The notes beneath the pieces are model-generated. The model was not told the DNA's origin. It did no database searches and saw only the letters and a program-made list of their open reading frames with translations. From assembly GCA_900555635.1 (NCBI GenBank), contig USLU01000002.1, positions 62,001-126,000 on the forward strand: a stretch of DNA of 64,000 bases. Direction: 5' to 3'. Shown here piece by piece: positions 27,747 through 36,193 of the stretch; the first letter of the stretch is position 1; every line of letters starts with the position of its first letter. Made by a program: the position numbers and the translations under genes. Origin of the DNA: an uncultured Bacteroides sp. Its GTDB lineage: Bacteria; Bacteroidota; Bacteroidia; Bacteroidales; Bacteroidaceae.

Positions 27747-28082
27747 TTACCTTGTTGAAACTAAATACAAAATAGCCCCAATTACCAGTAAAGCTATTGG
27801 TAATAAATAGGCGGACATTGTACCAAGCAATGCGGTTATTAACCCAAAATTCAATACCAACCACAACCCTATCAATACTAGTCCAACAGACTTATCATGC
27901 TTGAACATAAGAAAGATTACTGCTGTATAAAGCAAAAAATTATCTTTGTTCATCACCCACGGCAAACCTATTGTAGAGAAATGTACTAACTTATCAATCA
28001 GATAAAGTACGCCAAACACAATTAGAGTAATGGCCGTAGCTTTATAGGTATCACGGTTGTTGTTTGCTTTTGCTGCGCTCAC
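27747..28082 (-). CDS. Small integral membrane protein, unknown function
   Basis: 111 residues with three or four hydrophobic segments (ATAITLIVFGVLYLID, NFLLYTAVIFLMF, VGLVLIGLWLVLNFGLITALL, YLLPIALLVIGAILYLV). No family recognised. It is packed between the nitroreductase (2 bp away) and DUF2520 (1 bp) genes, which supports real expression. Confidence 0.8.
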   Translation of the reverse strand: MSAAKANNNRDTYKATAITLIVFGVLYLIDKLVHFSTIGLPWVMNKDNFLLYTAVIFLMFKHDKSVGLVLIGLWLVLNFGLITALLGTMSAYLLPIALLVIGAILYLVSTR

Positions 28083-28084
28083 CG

Positions 28085-28621
28085 TTATTCTCCTCCAAAT
28101 TTATTTATATGTATTTTTTCCCATTGCAGATGTTCTTCATCGAATGGTTTACGTTCCATCCCTTTATGACCGATAGCAATGATACTGAGCACCTGCAACG
28201 GCAAAGGCAGATCAAGCACATTGTGCACATAGTCGTTAGAGGGCATACCGTTTGCAGCAGTGCGTTCGCGCACTTGCACCCAACAGCTCCCCAGCCCCAT
28301 ATCTTCAGCCTGAAGTTGCAAATAGATAGATGCAATGGAAGCATCTTCTATCCAAACGTCACTAGCCAACGGATCGGCAGTTACCACTACCGCCAATGCT
28401 GCATCGGCAATGAACTGAGATGCTTGTTCTTTGCAAAAAGATAGTTTTTTCAGTGTCTCTTTGTCATCGACCACAATAAATTGCCAGGCATTGCTACGCT
28501 TTGAAGTAGGAGCCATTAAAGCTGCTTTCATCAAGGTCACAACTTGTTCCTGAGTCAATTCTTCTTCTGTAAATTTCCGCATGCTGCGGCGTGCTTTTAT
28601 TAATTCACTGAAACTTTCCAT
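28085..28621 (-). CDS. Nitroreductase-family FMN-dependent oxidoreductase
   Basis: 178 residues with the nitroreductase fold: RRSMRKFTEEELTQEQVVTLMKAALMAPTSKRSNAWQFIVVDD at the N-terminus binds FMN, with DASIASIYLQLQAEDMGLGSCWVQV and SIIAIGHKGMERKPF later. Natural substrates are not predictable from sequence. It is the first gene of the minus-strand run to maf and has a TATCTTTG box at 28652-28645, only 24 bp before its ATG. The promoter lies back to back with that of the gene on the other strand. Confidence 0.93.
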   Translation of the reverse strand: MESFSELIKARRSMRKFTEEELTQEQVVTLMKAALMAPTSKRSNAWQFIVVDDKETLKKLSFCKEQASQFIADAALAVVVTADPLASDVWIEDASIASIYLQLQAEDMGLGSCWVQVRERTAANGMPSNDYVHNVLDLPLPLQVLSIIAIGHKGMERKPFDEEHLQWEKIHINKFGGE

Positions 28622-28644
28622 AATATATTCGTGTTTAATAAATG

Positions 28645-28652
28645 CAAAGATA
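28645..28652 (-). promoter_or_regulatory. -7 promoter element for the nitroreductase operon
   Basis: TATCTTTG on the minus strand. Predicted transcript start near 28638, leaving a leader of only about 17 nt. Its -33 region overlaps the start of the divergent promoter. Confidence 0.55.
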
Positions 28653-28664
28653 CGAGATTATTTT

Positions 28665-28672
28665 TAAATTTG
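28665..28672 (+). promoter_or_regulatory. -7 promoter element for the GNAT-like gene
   Basis: TAAATTTG, only 6 bp before the ATG at 28679. With the usual 5-7 nt from box to transcript start, the mRNA would begin at or next to the ATG. Confidence 0.45.
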
Positions 28673-28678
28673 CAGTCA

Positions 28679-29662
28679 ATGCCTTTGAAACTGACCACAT
28701 ATTACAGCGGGAGTAAGGTTCCTGAATTACCGGGAACCAGCACATTCCATTCTACAGAACTGTTCCGAATCTATGAAGCGACACCGGGATATGCTCCTGT
28801 ACTCATCGTTGCGTCTATAGATGGTAAACCTGTAGCCAAGCTACTTGCAGCTCTACGTAAAAGTGTCCGGATGTTTCCGCCAGGCATCATAAAAAGATGT
28901 GAAATCTATGGCACCGGAGAATATTTTGATGATACTTTAGATAAAGAAGCTATCTTCAACGACATATTGGGAAGACTCACCAATGAAGCTCTACGTAACT
29001 CATTCTTAATAGAATTCCGAAATTTAGAAAATGCGATGTTCGGGTACAAGTCTTTTCGGGAGAACAGTTATTTTGCAATCAACTGGTTACGGGTACGCAA
29101 TTCGTTACACAATATTGAAAAAGTTGAAGAACGTTTCAGTCCTTCACGAATCCGCCAAATAAAGAAAGGATTAAAAAATGGTGCACAGGTAAGAGAAGTA
29201 CAGACGAAAGAAGAGACTCACGACTTCGCACGTATGCTACACCATATATATTCTTCTAAAATACGCCGGCATTTTCCGAATATAAAATTCTTCCAGCTTC
29301 TAGAATCCCATCTTATGACCAAGCAACAAAGCAAGATTTTTATTGTCACCTACAAAGAGAAGATAATTGGTGGTAGCGCATGTATCTATTCGGATGATAG
29401 TGCCTATTTATGGTTTTCGGGTGGTATGCGTAAGACTTATGCTTTGCAGTATCCTGGCATTCTCGCAGTTTGGAAAGCTTTGGATGATGCCAAACAACGC
29501 GGGTACCGCCATGTGGAATTTATGGATGTAGGCTTACCCTTCCGCAAACATGGATATAGGGAATTTGTCCTTCGCTTCGGAGGGAAACAAAGTAGCACCC
29601 GACGCTGGTTCCGCTTTCGCTGGGACTGGCTGAATCGGGTGCTGATAAAGATTTATGAGTAA
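28679..29662 (+). CDS. FemAB/GNAT-like acyltransferase-fold protein
   Basis: I start at ATG 28679 (MPLKLTTYYSG); a start at 28631 would add 16 residues that cross a promoter box. About 327 residues. The C-terminal half fits a GNAT fold of the Acetyltransf_6/FemAB type (IFIVTYKEKIIGGSACIYSDDSAYLWFSGG, GILAVWKALDDAKQRGYRHVEFMDVG). The N-terminal half resembles a second, degenerate GNAT unit (VLIVASIDGKPVAKLLAAL). FemAB-like proteins transfer aminoacyl or acyl groups; the substrate here is unknown. It ends 11 bp from the convergent GH13 gene. Confidence 0.75.
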   Translation: MPLKLTTYYSGSKVPELPGTSTFHSTELFRIYEATPGYAPVLIVASIDGKPVAKLLAALRKSVRMFPPGIIKRCEIYGTGEYFDDTLDKEAIFNDILGRLTNEALRNSFLIEFRNLENAMFGYKSFRENSYFAINWLRVRNSLHNIEKVEERFSPSRIRQIKKGLKNGAQVREVQTKEETHDFARMLHHIYSSKIRRHFPNIKFFQLLESHLMTKQQSKIFIVTYKEKIIGGSACIYSDDSAYLWFSGGMRKTYALQYPGILAVWKALDDAKQRGYRHVEFMDVGLPFRKHGYREFVLRFGGKQSSTRRWFRFRWDWLNRVLIKIYE

Positions 29663-29673
29663 CTACTAATAAA

Positions 29674-32274
29674 TCAGAAGTTTGTATAAACTACATATCC
29701 ATGAGCCGGTACATTCACCTTTGTTCCTACAGTTTCACTCTTTCCGGTAAAGTAATTATTCCAGCTACCAGTTGCTGCCGGAAAAGTTACATCAGCAGCA
29801 ACATTGGTAAAGTTGCCTACCACTACTAACTTTTCACCGGTTATACTTTCCGCAGTAAGCGAACGTCCATTACTCCAATTAGTGCTTTGAATGGTATTAT
29901 CTACACTCCAAGAAAAAATAGTACTACTGCTGAACAATCCCGGGTGAGCGTTACGCAATGCTATCAACTTTGTATAAGTTTCATGTAATCCTTTACGGTC
30001 AGCATTATCCAGATATTCCCAATGAATAGGTTTACGCCCTGTACGACCATTATATTCAATTGAAATATCATAACCCAGCTCACCAAATTGCCAAATCATC
30101 TTCGGTCCCGGTACAGTAAGGAAGAAAGTTGTATTAACAGCCAACTGCTTCATACGGTTGGTAAGGTTAGTAGAAAGACCGTAATTAGCATAGTCTTCTG
30201 TCTGCTTGAAAGAAGTACGTTCTTCATCATGACTTTCCATGAATCCTACCCATGCCGGAGTCTTTTCGTACATACCATTGAAAGAACTATTTTCTGCCCA
30301 TCCTATAGCTGATTGACAATAAGCTCCATTCATGTTTCTCCACAAATGCATACCATCCGCAGCCAACTCCTGTTCTTCTCTCGTATCACAGAAATGTTCC
30401 AAAATAACATAAGCATTTTGATTTGTAGCCTTGATAGCTGTATTATAATCTTTTAAAATTGCAATACGGCTGGCATCGTAATTACCTGCAGTCTGTTCAT
30501 TACTACTTTTTTGAGTAAAACCTTTAGTCAAGTCAAAACGGAAACCATCTACCTTATATTCTCTCAATAAGAATTGTAAATTGCGCTTCACAAATTTACG
30601 TACCAGTTCACTCTCATGATTAAAATCATGGAAAACACTGAAAGGATGAGGAGCATCCACATTAAAGTATGGATTATCGCTTGACGTCTTATTCGAACTA
30701 CTGTCCCAATAAAGTTTTGCAAAAGGATGATTGCCTGTAGCATGATTATAAACTACATCTAGAATAACTGCCATACCTGCTTCGTGACAAGCATCAATAA
30801 ATTGTTTATACATGGCTTTTGTACCGTACGCCTTGTCCATAGCAAAGAAGAAGCAAGGGTTATAGCCCCAACTATCATTACCGTCAAACTCTTGTACCGG
30901 CATTAGTTCGATGGCGTTTACTCCCATCGTTTTTAAATAAGAAAGCTTACTTTTTGCCCCTACTAAGTCACTCGAGCTTGTAAAGTCACGCAGATGCAAT
31001 TCATAAATTACCAATTGGTCGGGCTTTTCTATTTTGAAATTACTAACTTTCCAGTTATAATTGTCCTTCTGAATTTTGAAAGTAGAAACGATTCCTCTTC
31101 CTCCTTCGGGATATGCCATACTTTCATTATAAGTGGAAGCCGGTATATGCTTATCATTATCAGGATCAAGGATTTTCTCTGTATAGGCGTCTGCCAAACG
31201 AGTTACTTCCCCTTGTTTCATACCTACATAGTATTGAAAAGCATATTCTTTACTTGCATCTAATCCTTTCAACGTAATCCACCAACATCCGGAAGCATCA
31301 TCGCGATACATTTGCGATTTATCATCATTACTCAACGTCCATTTATTGAAGTCACCTACCACATAAGCGAAGTCTTTCCGATTACCGTTCTTATCTTTAT
31401 CATAAAGCACCAATGTTACAGTCGAATTATCTACTACATTAATACCTTCCACTACTCCTGCAGGCAAAGCGGCAGTCTTCACTTCTCCGGGTACAAAACC
31501 TTCGTATTTAGTATCGGTTACGGCAATGAAAGAGTCTTCTTCAATGCCTTTTTTACTACCATCAGCACTACGGAATACCACGCCCAATTGGTTTACCGCT
31601 GTAGTACCACTGCCAAACCACTCGCGAATATTAGGACCTAACGTAATGTTCCATACATTGTCCCCAGCAGAAGTCATCTTACATTTATCCTTATTCTCGT
31701 TCCATTCTGCCGGAACAAACAACCAAGTCCCTTCACTCATAACACCGATATGTACATATACATCACCGCTGTATCCATAAAGAGGAGATTTAGTATCAGC
31801 TTTAAAAGTTATTGTAATAGCTTGGTCAGCATCAGGATTTTCGGGTGTATAACTCAAACCTGCAGGAACTACAATTGCATTGGCAGCCTGAGAGATAGAA
31901 ATCTCTTTTTTCTTTGAGCCGGATACGATATTCAATTGTGCCGTACGTGCCTTCCCTGTTTCATTCTTACTGACTGAAACCATGATCGTACTTTTTCCTG
32001 ACGCTCCTTTTGCCGGATTTATAGTACACCAGCCAGCATTCTCACCACTCAGTTCGGCTGTCCACTGCTGTCCCGCCTCGAAACTGACACTTTGTGAAGA
32101 AGCCGCTTCGCCAAAATTAAAACCTTGTTCAAAGATTGTTTCACTACCGGAGGCAGGAGTTAGGTATTCCTGAAGTTCTTCATCGTTATCGCTACATGCT
32201 GCAAAAACCAGCACAAAGCTAAAGCATACTAAATGCCAAAAAGATAAGATAGTACGTTGTTTAATGATTCTCAT
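29674..32274 (-). CDS. Surface lipoprotein alpha-amylase: BACON + E-set modules + GH13
   Basis: 866 residues. The signal peptide ends in the lipobox FAAC (Cys about residue 26). A BACON domain (about 45-130, AGWCTINPAKGASGKSTIMVSVSKN) is followed by two immunoglobulin-like modules, the second like a CBM48/isoamylase N domain (VVGDFNKWTLSNDD). The GH13 barrel then shows region I DVVYNH (about 506), region II DGFRFD with the nucleophile Asp (about 580), region III ILEHF with the acid Glu (about 624) and region IV ESHDEE (about 681). It should cut starch-like alpha-glucans at the cell surface. A terminator separates it from the protease upstream, and a promoter plus palindromic operator of its own tie it to the alpha-glucan PUL. 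Confidence 0.93.
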   Translation of the reverse strand: MRIIKQRTILSFWHLVCFSFVLVFAACSDNDEELQEYLTPASGSETIFEQGFNFGEAASSQSVSFEAGQQWTAELSGENAGWCTINPAKGASGKSTIMVSVSKNETGKARTAQLNIVSGSKKKEISISQAANAIVVPAGLSYTPENPDADQAITITFKADTKSPLYGYSGDVYVHIGVMSEGTWLFVPAEWNENKDKCKMTSAGDNVWNITLGPNIREWFGSGTTAVNQLGVVFRSADGSKKGIEEDSFIAVTDTKYEGFVPGEVKTAALPAGVVEGINVVDNSTVTLVLYDKDKNGNRKDFAYVVGDFNKWTLSNDDKSQMYRDDASGCWWITLKGLDASKEYAFQYYVGMKQGEVTRLADAYTEKILDPDNDKHIPASTYNESMAYPEGGRGIVSTFKIQKDNYNWKVSNFKIEKPDQLVIYELHLRDFTSSSDLVGAKSKLSYLKTMGVNAIELMPVQEFDGNDSWGYNPCFFFAMDKAYGTKAMYKQFIDACHEAGMAVILDVVYNHATGNHPFAKLYWDSSSNKTSSDNPYFNVDAPHPFSVFHDFNHESELVRKFVKRNLQFLLREYKVDGFRFDLTKGFTQKSSNEQTAGNYDASRIAILKDYNTAIKATNQNAYVILEHFCDTREEQELAADGMHLWRNMNGAYCQSAIGWAENSSFNGMYEKTPAWVGFMESHDEERTSFKQTEDYANYGLSTNLTNRMKQLAVNTTFFLTVPGPKMIWQFGELGYDISIEYNGRTGRKPIHWEYLDNADRKGLHETYTKLIALRNAHPGLFSSSTIFSWSVDNTIQSTNWSNGRSLTAESITGEKLVVVGNFTNVAADVTFPAATGSWNNYFTGKSETVGTKVNVPAHGYVVYTNF

Positions 32275-32303
32275 GATATTAATTTATTCAAAGTTATTGT
32301 AAG

Positions 32304-32311
32304 CAAATATA
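32304..32311 (-). promoter_or_regulatory. -7 promoter element for the BACON-GH13 gene
   Basis: TATATTTG on the minus strand, 29 bp before the ATG at 32274. The palindrome at 32368-32379 is centred 66 bp upstream. Confidence 0.5.
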
Positions 32312-32367
32312 AGTAGAATAAAGCAAGCTGTATGTAAAAGAATAACAGAAAGGTAGCGTGAGGTTAC

Positions 32368-32379
32368 GGAAACGTTTGC
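32368..32379. promoter_or_regulatory. Operator-like palindrome, copy A
   Basis: GGAAACGTTTGC, a near-palindrome with an ACGT-type centre, matching GCAAACGATTGC upstream of the alpha-glucan SusC and LacI genes with small changes. It is centred 66 bp upstream of the -7 box. A second shared word, AGGTAGCGTGAG (32351-32362), recurs with one change beside copy B. Confidence 0.6.
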
Positions 32380-32460
32380 ATTATAAACTGTAAAGTATCA
32401 AATAGCAACTAATACTTATATAAGTGTGAATGAGTAGGATTTTGAAATACTTTATAACTA

Positions 32461-32494
32461 AAAAAGGCTGCTCGATCACTGAGCAGTCTTTTTC
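32461..32494 (-). terminator. Intrinsic terminator after the trypsin-like protease
   Basis: AAAAAGGCTGCTC and GAGCAGTCTTTTT pair with one mismatch/wobble around a 7-nt loop. On the minus strand the stem is followed by a T-run, 39 bp past the protease stop. Confidence 0.8.
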
Positions 32495-32532
32495 TATTAG
32501 CAAAATATACCTATACAATCTTGATTAACAAA

Positions 32533-34782
32533 TTATTCTTTTAGAGTCATTGTATCAGTTAATACCTCATTCCCAACAACTACACGAACAACATATAATC
32601 CATACTTCCAACCTGAAGTATTCAATTGATAAGTAGGCTCAGTTAAATTCTTAATATCGAAAATTTTATCTCCATAAATAGTGTCATAAACTTCCAAACT
32701 CCAATTTTCAATTTCTTGTATCCGTTTATTATGATTCGAGACAATTGAGACTATCTGATTGTTACCCAAAGAAACAATCTTCAAATTTTGTTGTGATAAG
32801 TTTCCATTATTCGAAACAGAGAAAAATAAAATTCTTTGTTTAGCACAGCTACCATCATTACCTATCTCAACATAAAAAGGTATTCCTCCAGACCCGAGAG
32901 GTAGTTGAAACTGAATTTGTGTACTACCATTATAATTCCATACATCAGGAGTTACTCCACTATAAAAAACACGTCTTGACCCAATTCCATATAGAGTCAA
33001 ATAAACCATACATCCTTGATGGACAAACTTGGAAGTTGACTTATTAATATCCGTAGTTGATATTGCAGGATGAGAAACACCATGAAAAACACAGGCTTCT
33101 TGTCTATAATATCCAGAAATATAAGTATCAATTGCTTTAATAGTTTTAGAAAAAGTAGCAATAATTTCATTATCTTTCATCACTTTGGCTGTTAATTGGG
33201 CATTTAAATTTTTCTTACTTTCATTTTTAACTGTACATTGATTTAAAGAAGGTAAGTTTGCTACTAACGTCAAGTCTGTAGAATTACATTCCCATATCAA
33301 TGTTACATCATTTGGTAAGTTTTCAATATAGTACACACTATTACTACAAACGTATTCATCACCTACTATTTCCATTCCTCTTCCTCCAATCTGCATAATT
33401 CCCGTACTGCTTGGATCCAACCAATCTTTCAATCTTCTAGTTGCTACATTTCCATAATCCCAAGATTTATCAAAACGACCATAATATTTGGTTACGGGTG
33501 CACATCCACTCTCCCCTCCATGTAATTGTCCTATAATATAATGAGCAGGTCCCATTAAAGGAGAACCAGATGAACCGCCTTCCGTTGTTCCAATATCAAA
33601 AACCACTTTCCAATGAGTATTCGCCGGGCTAGTTATACCATTTGACCACGGTAATGTAGAGGTGTAATTAGTTATAGGATTATTATCCTTTGATATTTTT
33701 TTTATATCACCTTGTGGATGATGAATCCCTACCGCCCAACTTGCAGCAGAAGAATTTCTTGTCCACCCTAAAAAATATGGCAAATATCCTCCACCTATAT
33801 CCCTTGCTTTCTCAGTCAATTCCAACAAGGCGAAATCAGTATCTATATTATTAGCTAACAATTTAGCCCCAGCAGAACTTGGTGGATTATATACATAAGT
33901 GTTTGAACAATCCGGACTCTCATAATTCCAATAGAAAATCAATTGGTTCAGTTGACTATTTCCTTGAGCATCATACGCCGGAGAAAAGCAATGGTTAGCT
34001 GATAAGAAATAGTCCTTATTTTGCGTATTATTAATTAAAGCACCTGTACATAGAGCTGAATACTCGCCATTGTAAATAGAAGCCACGGCTCTTTTTTCCT
34101 TTTGCCAATCAGTACCTTCAAGGCAGTTTATATTAACATTACAACTCAGTGATCCTCCAGGTGTCACTCCTCGCATAATATTGCTTTGAGCTGCAAGTAT
34201 ATTTTTATAAATATACATCACTTTCTTTATGGAAATAATTCCAGGTTCTGTTGTAATTGGTTCATAATACTCCAATACAATATTATCTCCTGCAACAAAA
34301 CCTGTAGCAAAATCTACCGGCTTTTCCTTTGTCCCTTTATTATTGTAGTGTGTAAATGCACCTATACAAAATGATTTATCCGCATTATAAACAAAGAGTC
34401 TCGCTCCCTCAGGTATCCAAAACTTATCATAACTGATTGTTAAAGCTTTTGCTGCTGCAGCACGTAACTGCAAGCGCCATACCCGAATGCTATCACCGAA
34501 TGTTTGCCATATACCTGAATTTTGTAAATTATAATCAACAGAGATAGGTAATCCCACACGATATGGTATGTCTTCACCAGCAAATAAGCTATCCTCATGT
34601 AGTGCTTCTACCACATTAGGAATAGGTAATTCAATAACATCGTTAGAACGAACCGGGAGCAGAGTTGATGAGAAACTCGGAGGCAATTCATTAGTACTGA
34701 TTTGAGCGTAAACATTTATCGAAAAAACAGAAATCATGCAAAATACAATACTCTTCAATCTTTTTTTTGTTTTCATAAGCAT
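32533..34782 (-). CDS. Secreted trypsin-like serine protease (lysyl-endopeptidase type) with T9SS-like C-terminal domain
   Basis: 749 residues; starts at 34782 or 34776 are equally possible. A signal peptide (FCMISVFSINVYAQ) precedes an N-terminal beta domain. The chymotrypsin-fold triad is visible: His in LSANHCFS (about 264), Asp in IDTDFALLEL (about 314) and Ser in EGGSSGSPL (about 405). Cys-rich segments (SLSCNVNINCLEG) resemble Achromobacter lysyl endopeptidase. After a middle Ig-like region, the last 75 residues (WSLEVYDTIYGDKIF ... GWKYGLYVVRVVVGNEVLTD) look like a type IX secretion sorting domain, odd for Bacteroides, which generally lacks that system. The gene is visibly AT-rich and is bounded by its own promoter box and terminator within the PUL, so it may be an insertion. 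Confidence 0.88.
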   Translation of the reverse strand: MLMKTKKRLKSIVFCMISVFSINVYAQISTNELPPSFSSTLLPVRSNDVIELPIPNVVEALHEDSLFAGEDIPYRVGLPISVDYNLQNSGIWQTFGDSIRVWRLQLRAAAAKALTISYDKFWIPEGARLFVYNADKSFCIGAFTHYNNKGTKEKPVDFATGFVAGDNIVLEYYEPITTEPGIISIKKVMYIYKNILAAQSNIMRGVTPGGSLSCNVNINCLEGTDWQKEKRAVASIYNGEYSALCTGALINNTQNKDYFLSANHCFSPAYDAQGNSQLNQLIFYWNYESPDCSNTYVYNPPSSAGAKLLANNIDTDFALLELTEKARDIGGGYLPYFLGWTRNSSAASWAVGIHHPQGDIKKISKDNNPITNYTSTLPWSNGITSPANTHWKVVFDIGTTEGGSSGSPLMGPAHYIIGQLHGGESGCAPVTKYYGRFDKSWDYGNVATRRLKDWLDPSSTGIMQIGGRGMEIVGDEYVCSNSVYYIENLPNDVTLIWECNSTDLTLVANLPSLNQCTVKNESKKNLNAQLTAKVMKDNEIIATFSKTIKAIDTYISGYYRQEACVFHGVSHPAISTTDINKSTSKFVHQGCMVYLTLYGIGSRRVFYSGVTPDVWNYNGSTQIQFQLPLGSGGIPFYVEIGNDGSCAKQRILFFSVSNNGNLSQQNLKIVSLGNNQIVSIVSNHNKRIQEIENWSLEVYDTIYGDKIFDIKNLTEPTYQLNTSGWKYGLYVVRVVVGNEVLTDTMTLKE

Positions 34783-34801
34783 TACATATTAGGTTTAATA
34801 A

Positions 34802-34809
34802 CAAAAATA
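34802..34809 (-). promoter_or_regulatory. Candidate -7 promoter element for the protease gene
   Basis: TATTTTTG on the minus strand, 19 bp before the first ATG. The 250-bp gap from here to 35032 is very AT-rich; I see nothing else in it. Confidence 0.35.
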
Positions 34810-35032
34810 GAAAAGTCATACATGAAAAACAAAAAAATATAAGGACAACAATATAATCAAATTTATATTTGATATTCAGTAATATAAATAAATATTCATA
34901 TTTCCAAGTGGACAATTTCAATTTAAAAATCAAAATTAATCATCGTTTTATAACAACTTCATTGTTCTCCTCAACCAAATCTGTATCATAATAGTTAGCA
35001 TTTACCCTATTTTTTTGCATTACAACTTTTAT

Positions 35033-36172
35033 TCACTGAACATTTATATAACGTTTCTTAATATCCATAAAATTTTCTACCATTTCCCAATATTGTTCCT
35101 TACTTTTAGGGCTTGGATGCCAATCCGGATCAGGATTATTACTAACAGCTCTTTCCCAATTGGTATCATTTATAAACTTATAATCAACCGAACAAGAAGA
35201 TAATTCTTTTATAGGTTTAAGAAATATATACCCATCAAACAAACCTGATAAAGTTAAACCCTGATACCCCATTGAATAATAGCTACTATCTCTCAAACGA
35301 CCTAAAGGTGAATCTTTCAAATCAAAACCAACCGGCTTATTATTACATCTACTCATGACATTTTCTAATTTTCCAGATGCTGGAGAAATCCATCCGGGTT
35401 GATGATTCGGATAATTGGCGAATGGTTGATGTAATGCCACAGCCATTACTCTTTTCCCATATTTAGAATAAAGTAAGTTCCCTAAAAAGCTCTTTTCATA
35501 ACGCACAAAATCAGGAGAAGTATAATCATAGTAAGGAAATTGATAATAAGTAAATGCATGGGGAGTACCTGTTAAAACCAGTATCTTTTGATTTTGTAAT
35601 AGACATTCCCGTTCTAATAAGGAGCACCTGAAATCCTCCGTATTCCCTAAAGGAAATACTTTTCTCATATTTTCAGGTGTTCTTACTTTTTCAAATTCCT
35701 TCCAGTTATAACAATAACTAATATTCAAAACACGAAACTTTTGCGCAGCTTCAGGCAATGAATGATTTAATTCCCATGCCGCTTTGTAAACTGCCATATA
35801 TTCGACAATTGCCCAACGTGTATTATAGTTGAACATCAGTTCGCGTGCCAATTGTTCATCATACTCAGGTGCATTAATTAGAGAGTCTAATCGCTTTTGA
35901 TCCTCAAATGCACCGAATTCCATCCCCAACATATAAATACCATTTTCATATAACTTGGGGATCAAATTCCTGACAAAATCCAAATTCTCTTTTACTCCAT
36001 GATCTTCTGCCAAAAGAATAATATCAGCCGTCTTAAACTTGGCAATTAAATAATCATCCGGTGACATTCCCACATTGCATACATAATCAATCAAAGAGTC
36101 TTGCTTTTGGTCTTGCGCTTTCATTATCAGTGAAATAGATAGCAAACAGAAAAAAACAAATATCTTCTTCAT
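35033..36172 (-). CDS. Secreted ChaN/Tiki-superfamily-like protein
   Basis: 379 residues with a signal peptide (MKKIFVFFCLLSISLIMKAQ). The order of motifs IILLAEDHGVKENLDFV (about 50), GMEFGAFEDQKRLDSL (about 83) and ILVLTGTPHAFTY (about 200) recalls the ChaN/EreA/Tiki superfamily, where paired Glu and His residues bind metal or haem or act in hydrolysis. The assignment is tentative and the role unknown. It starts 21 bp after the esterase-GH13 gene, so it belongs to the alpha-glucan PUL operon, an unusual companion for starch enzymes. Confidence 0.6.
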   Translation of the reverse strand: MKKIFVFFCLLSISLIMKAQDQKQDSLIDYVCNVGMSPDDYLIAKFKTADIILLAEDHGVKENLDFVRNLIPKLYENGIYMLGMEFGAFEDQKRLDSLINAPEYDEQLARELMFNYNTRWAIVEYMAVYKAAWELNHSLPEAAQKFRVLNISYCYNWKEFEKVRTPENMRKVFPLGNTEDFRCSLLERECLLQNQKILVLTGTPHAFTYYQFPYYDYTSPDFVRYEKSFLGNLLYSKYGKRVMAVALHQPFANYPNHQPGWISPASGKLENVMSRCNNKPVGFDLKDSPLGRLRDSSYYSMGYQGLTLSGLFDGYIFLKPIKELSSCSVDYKFINDTNWERAVSNNPDPDWHPSPKSKEQYWEMVENFMDIKKRYINVQ

Positions 36173-36193
36173 ATATAGAATTTTATATTCAAA

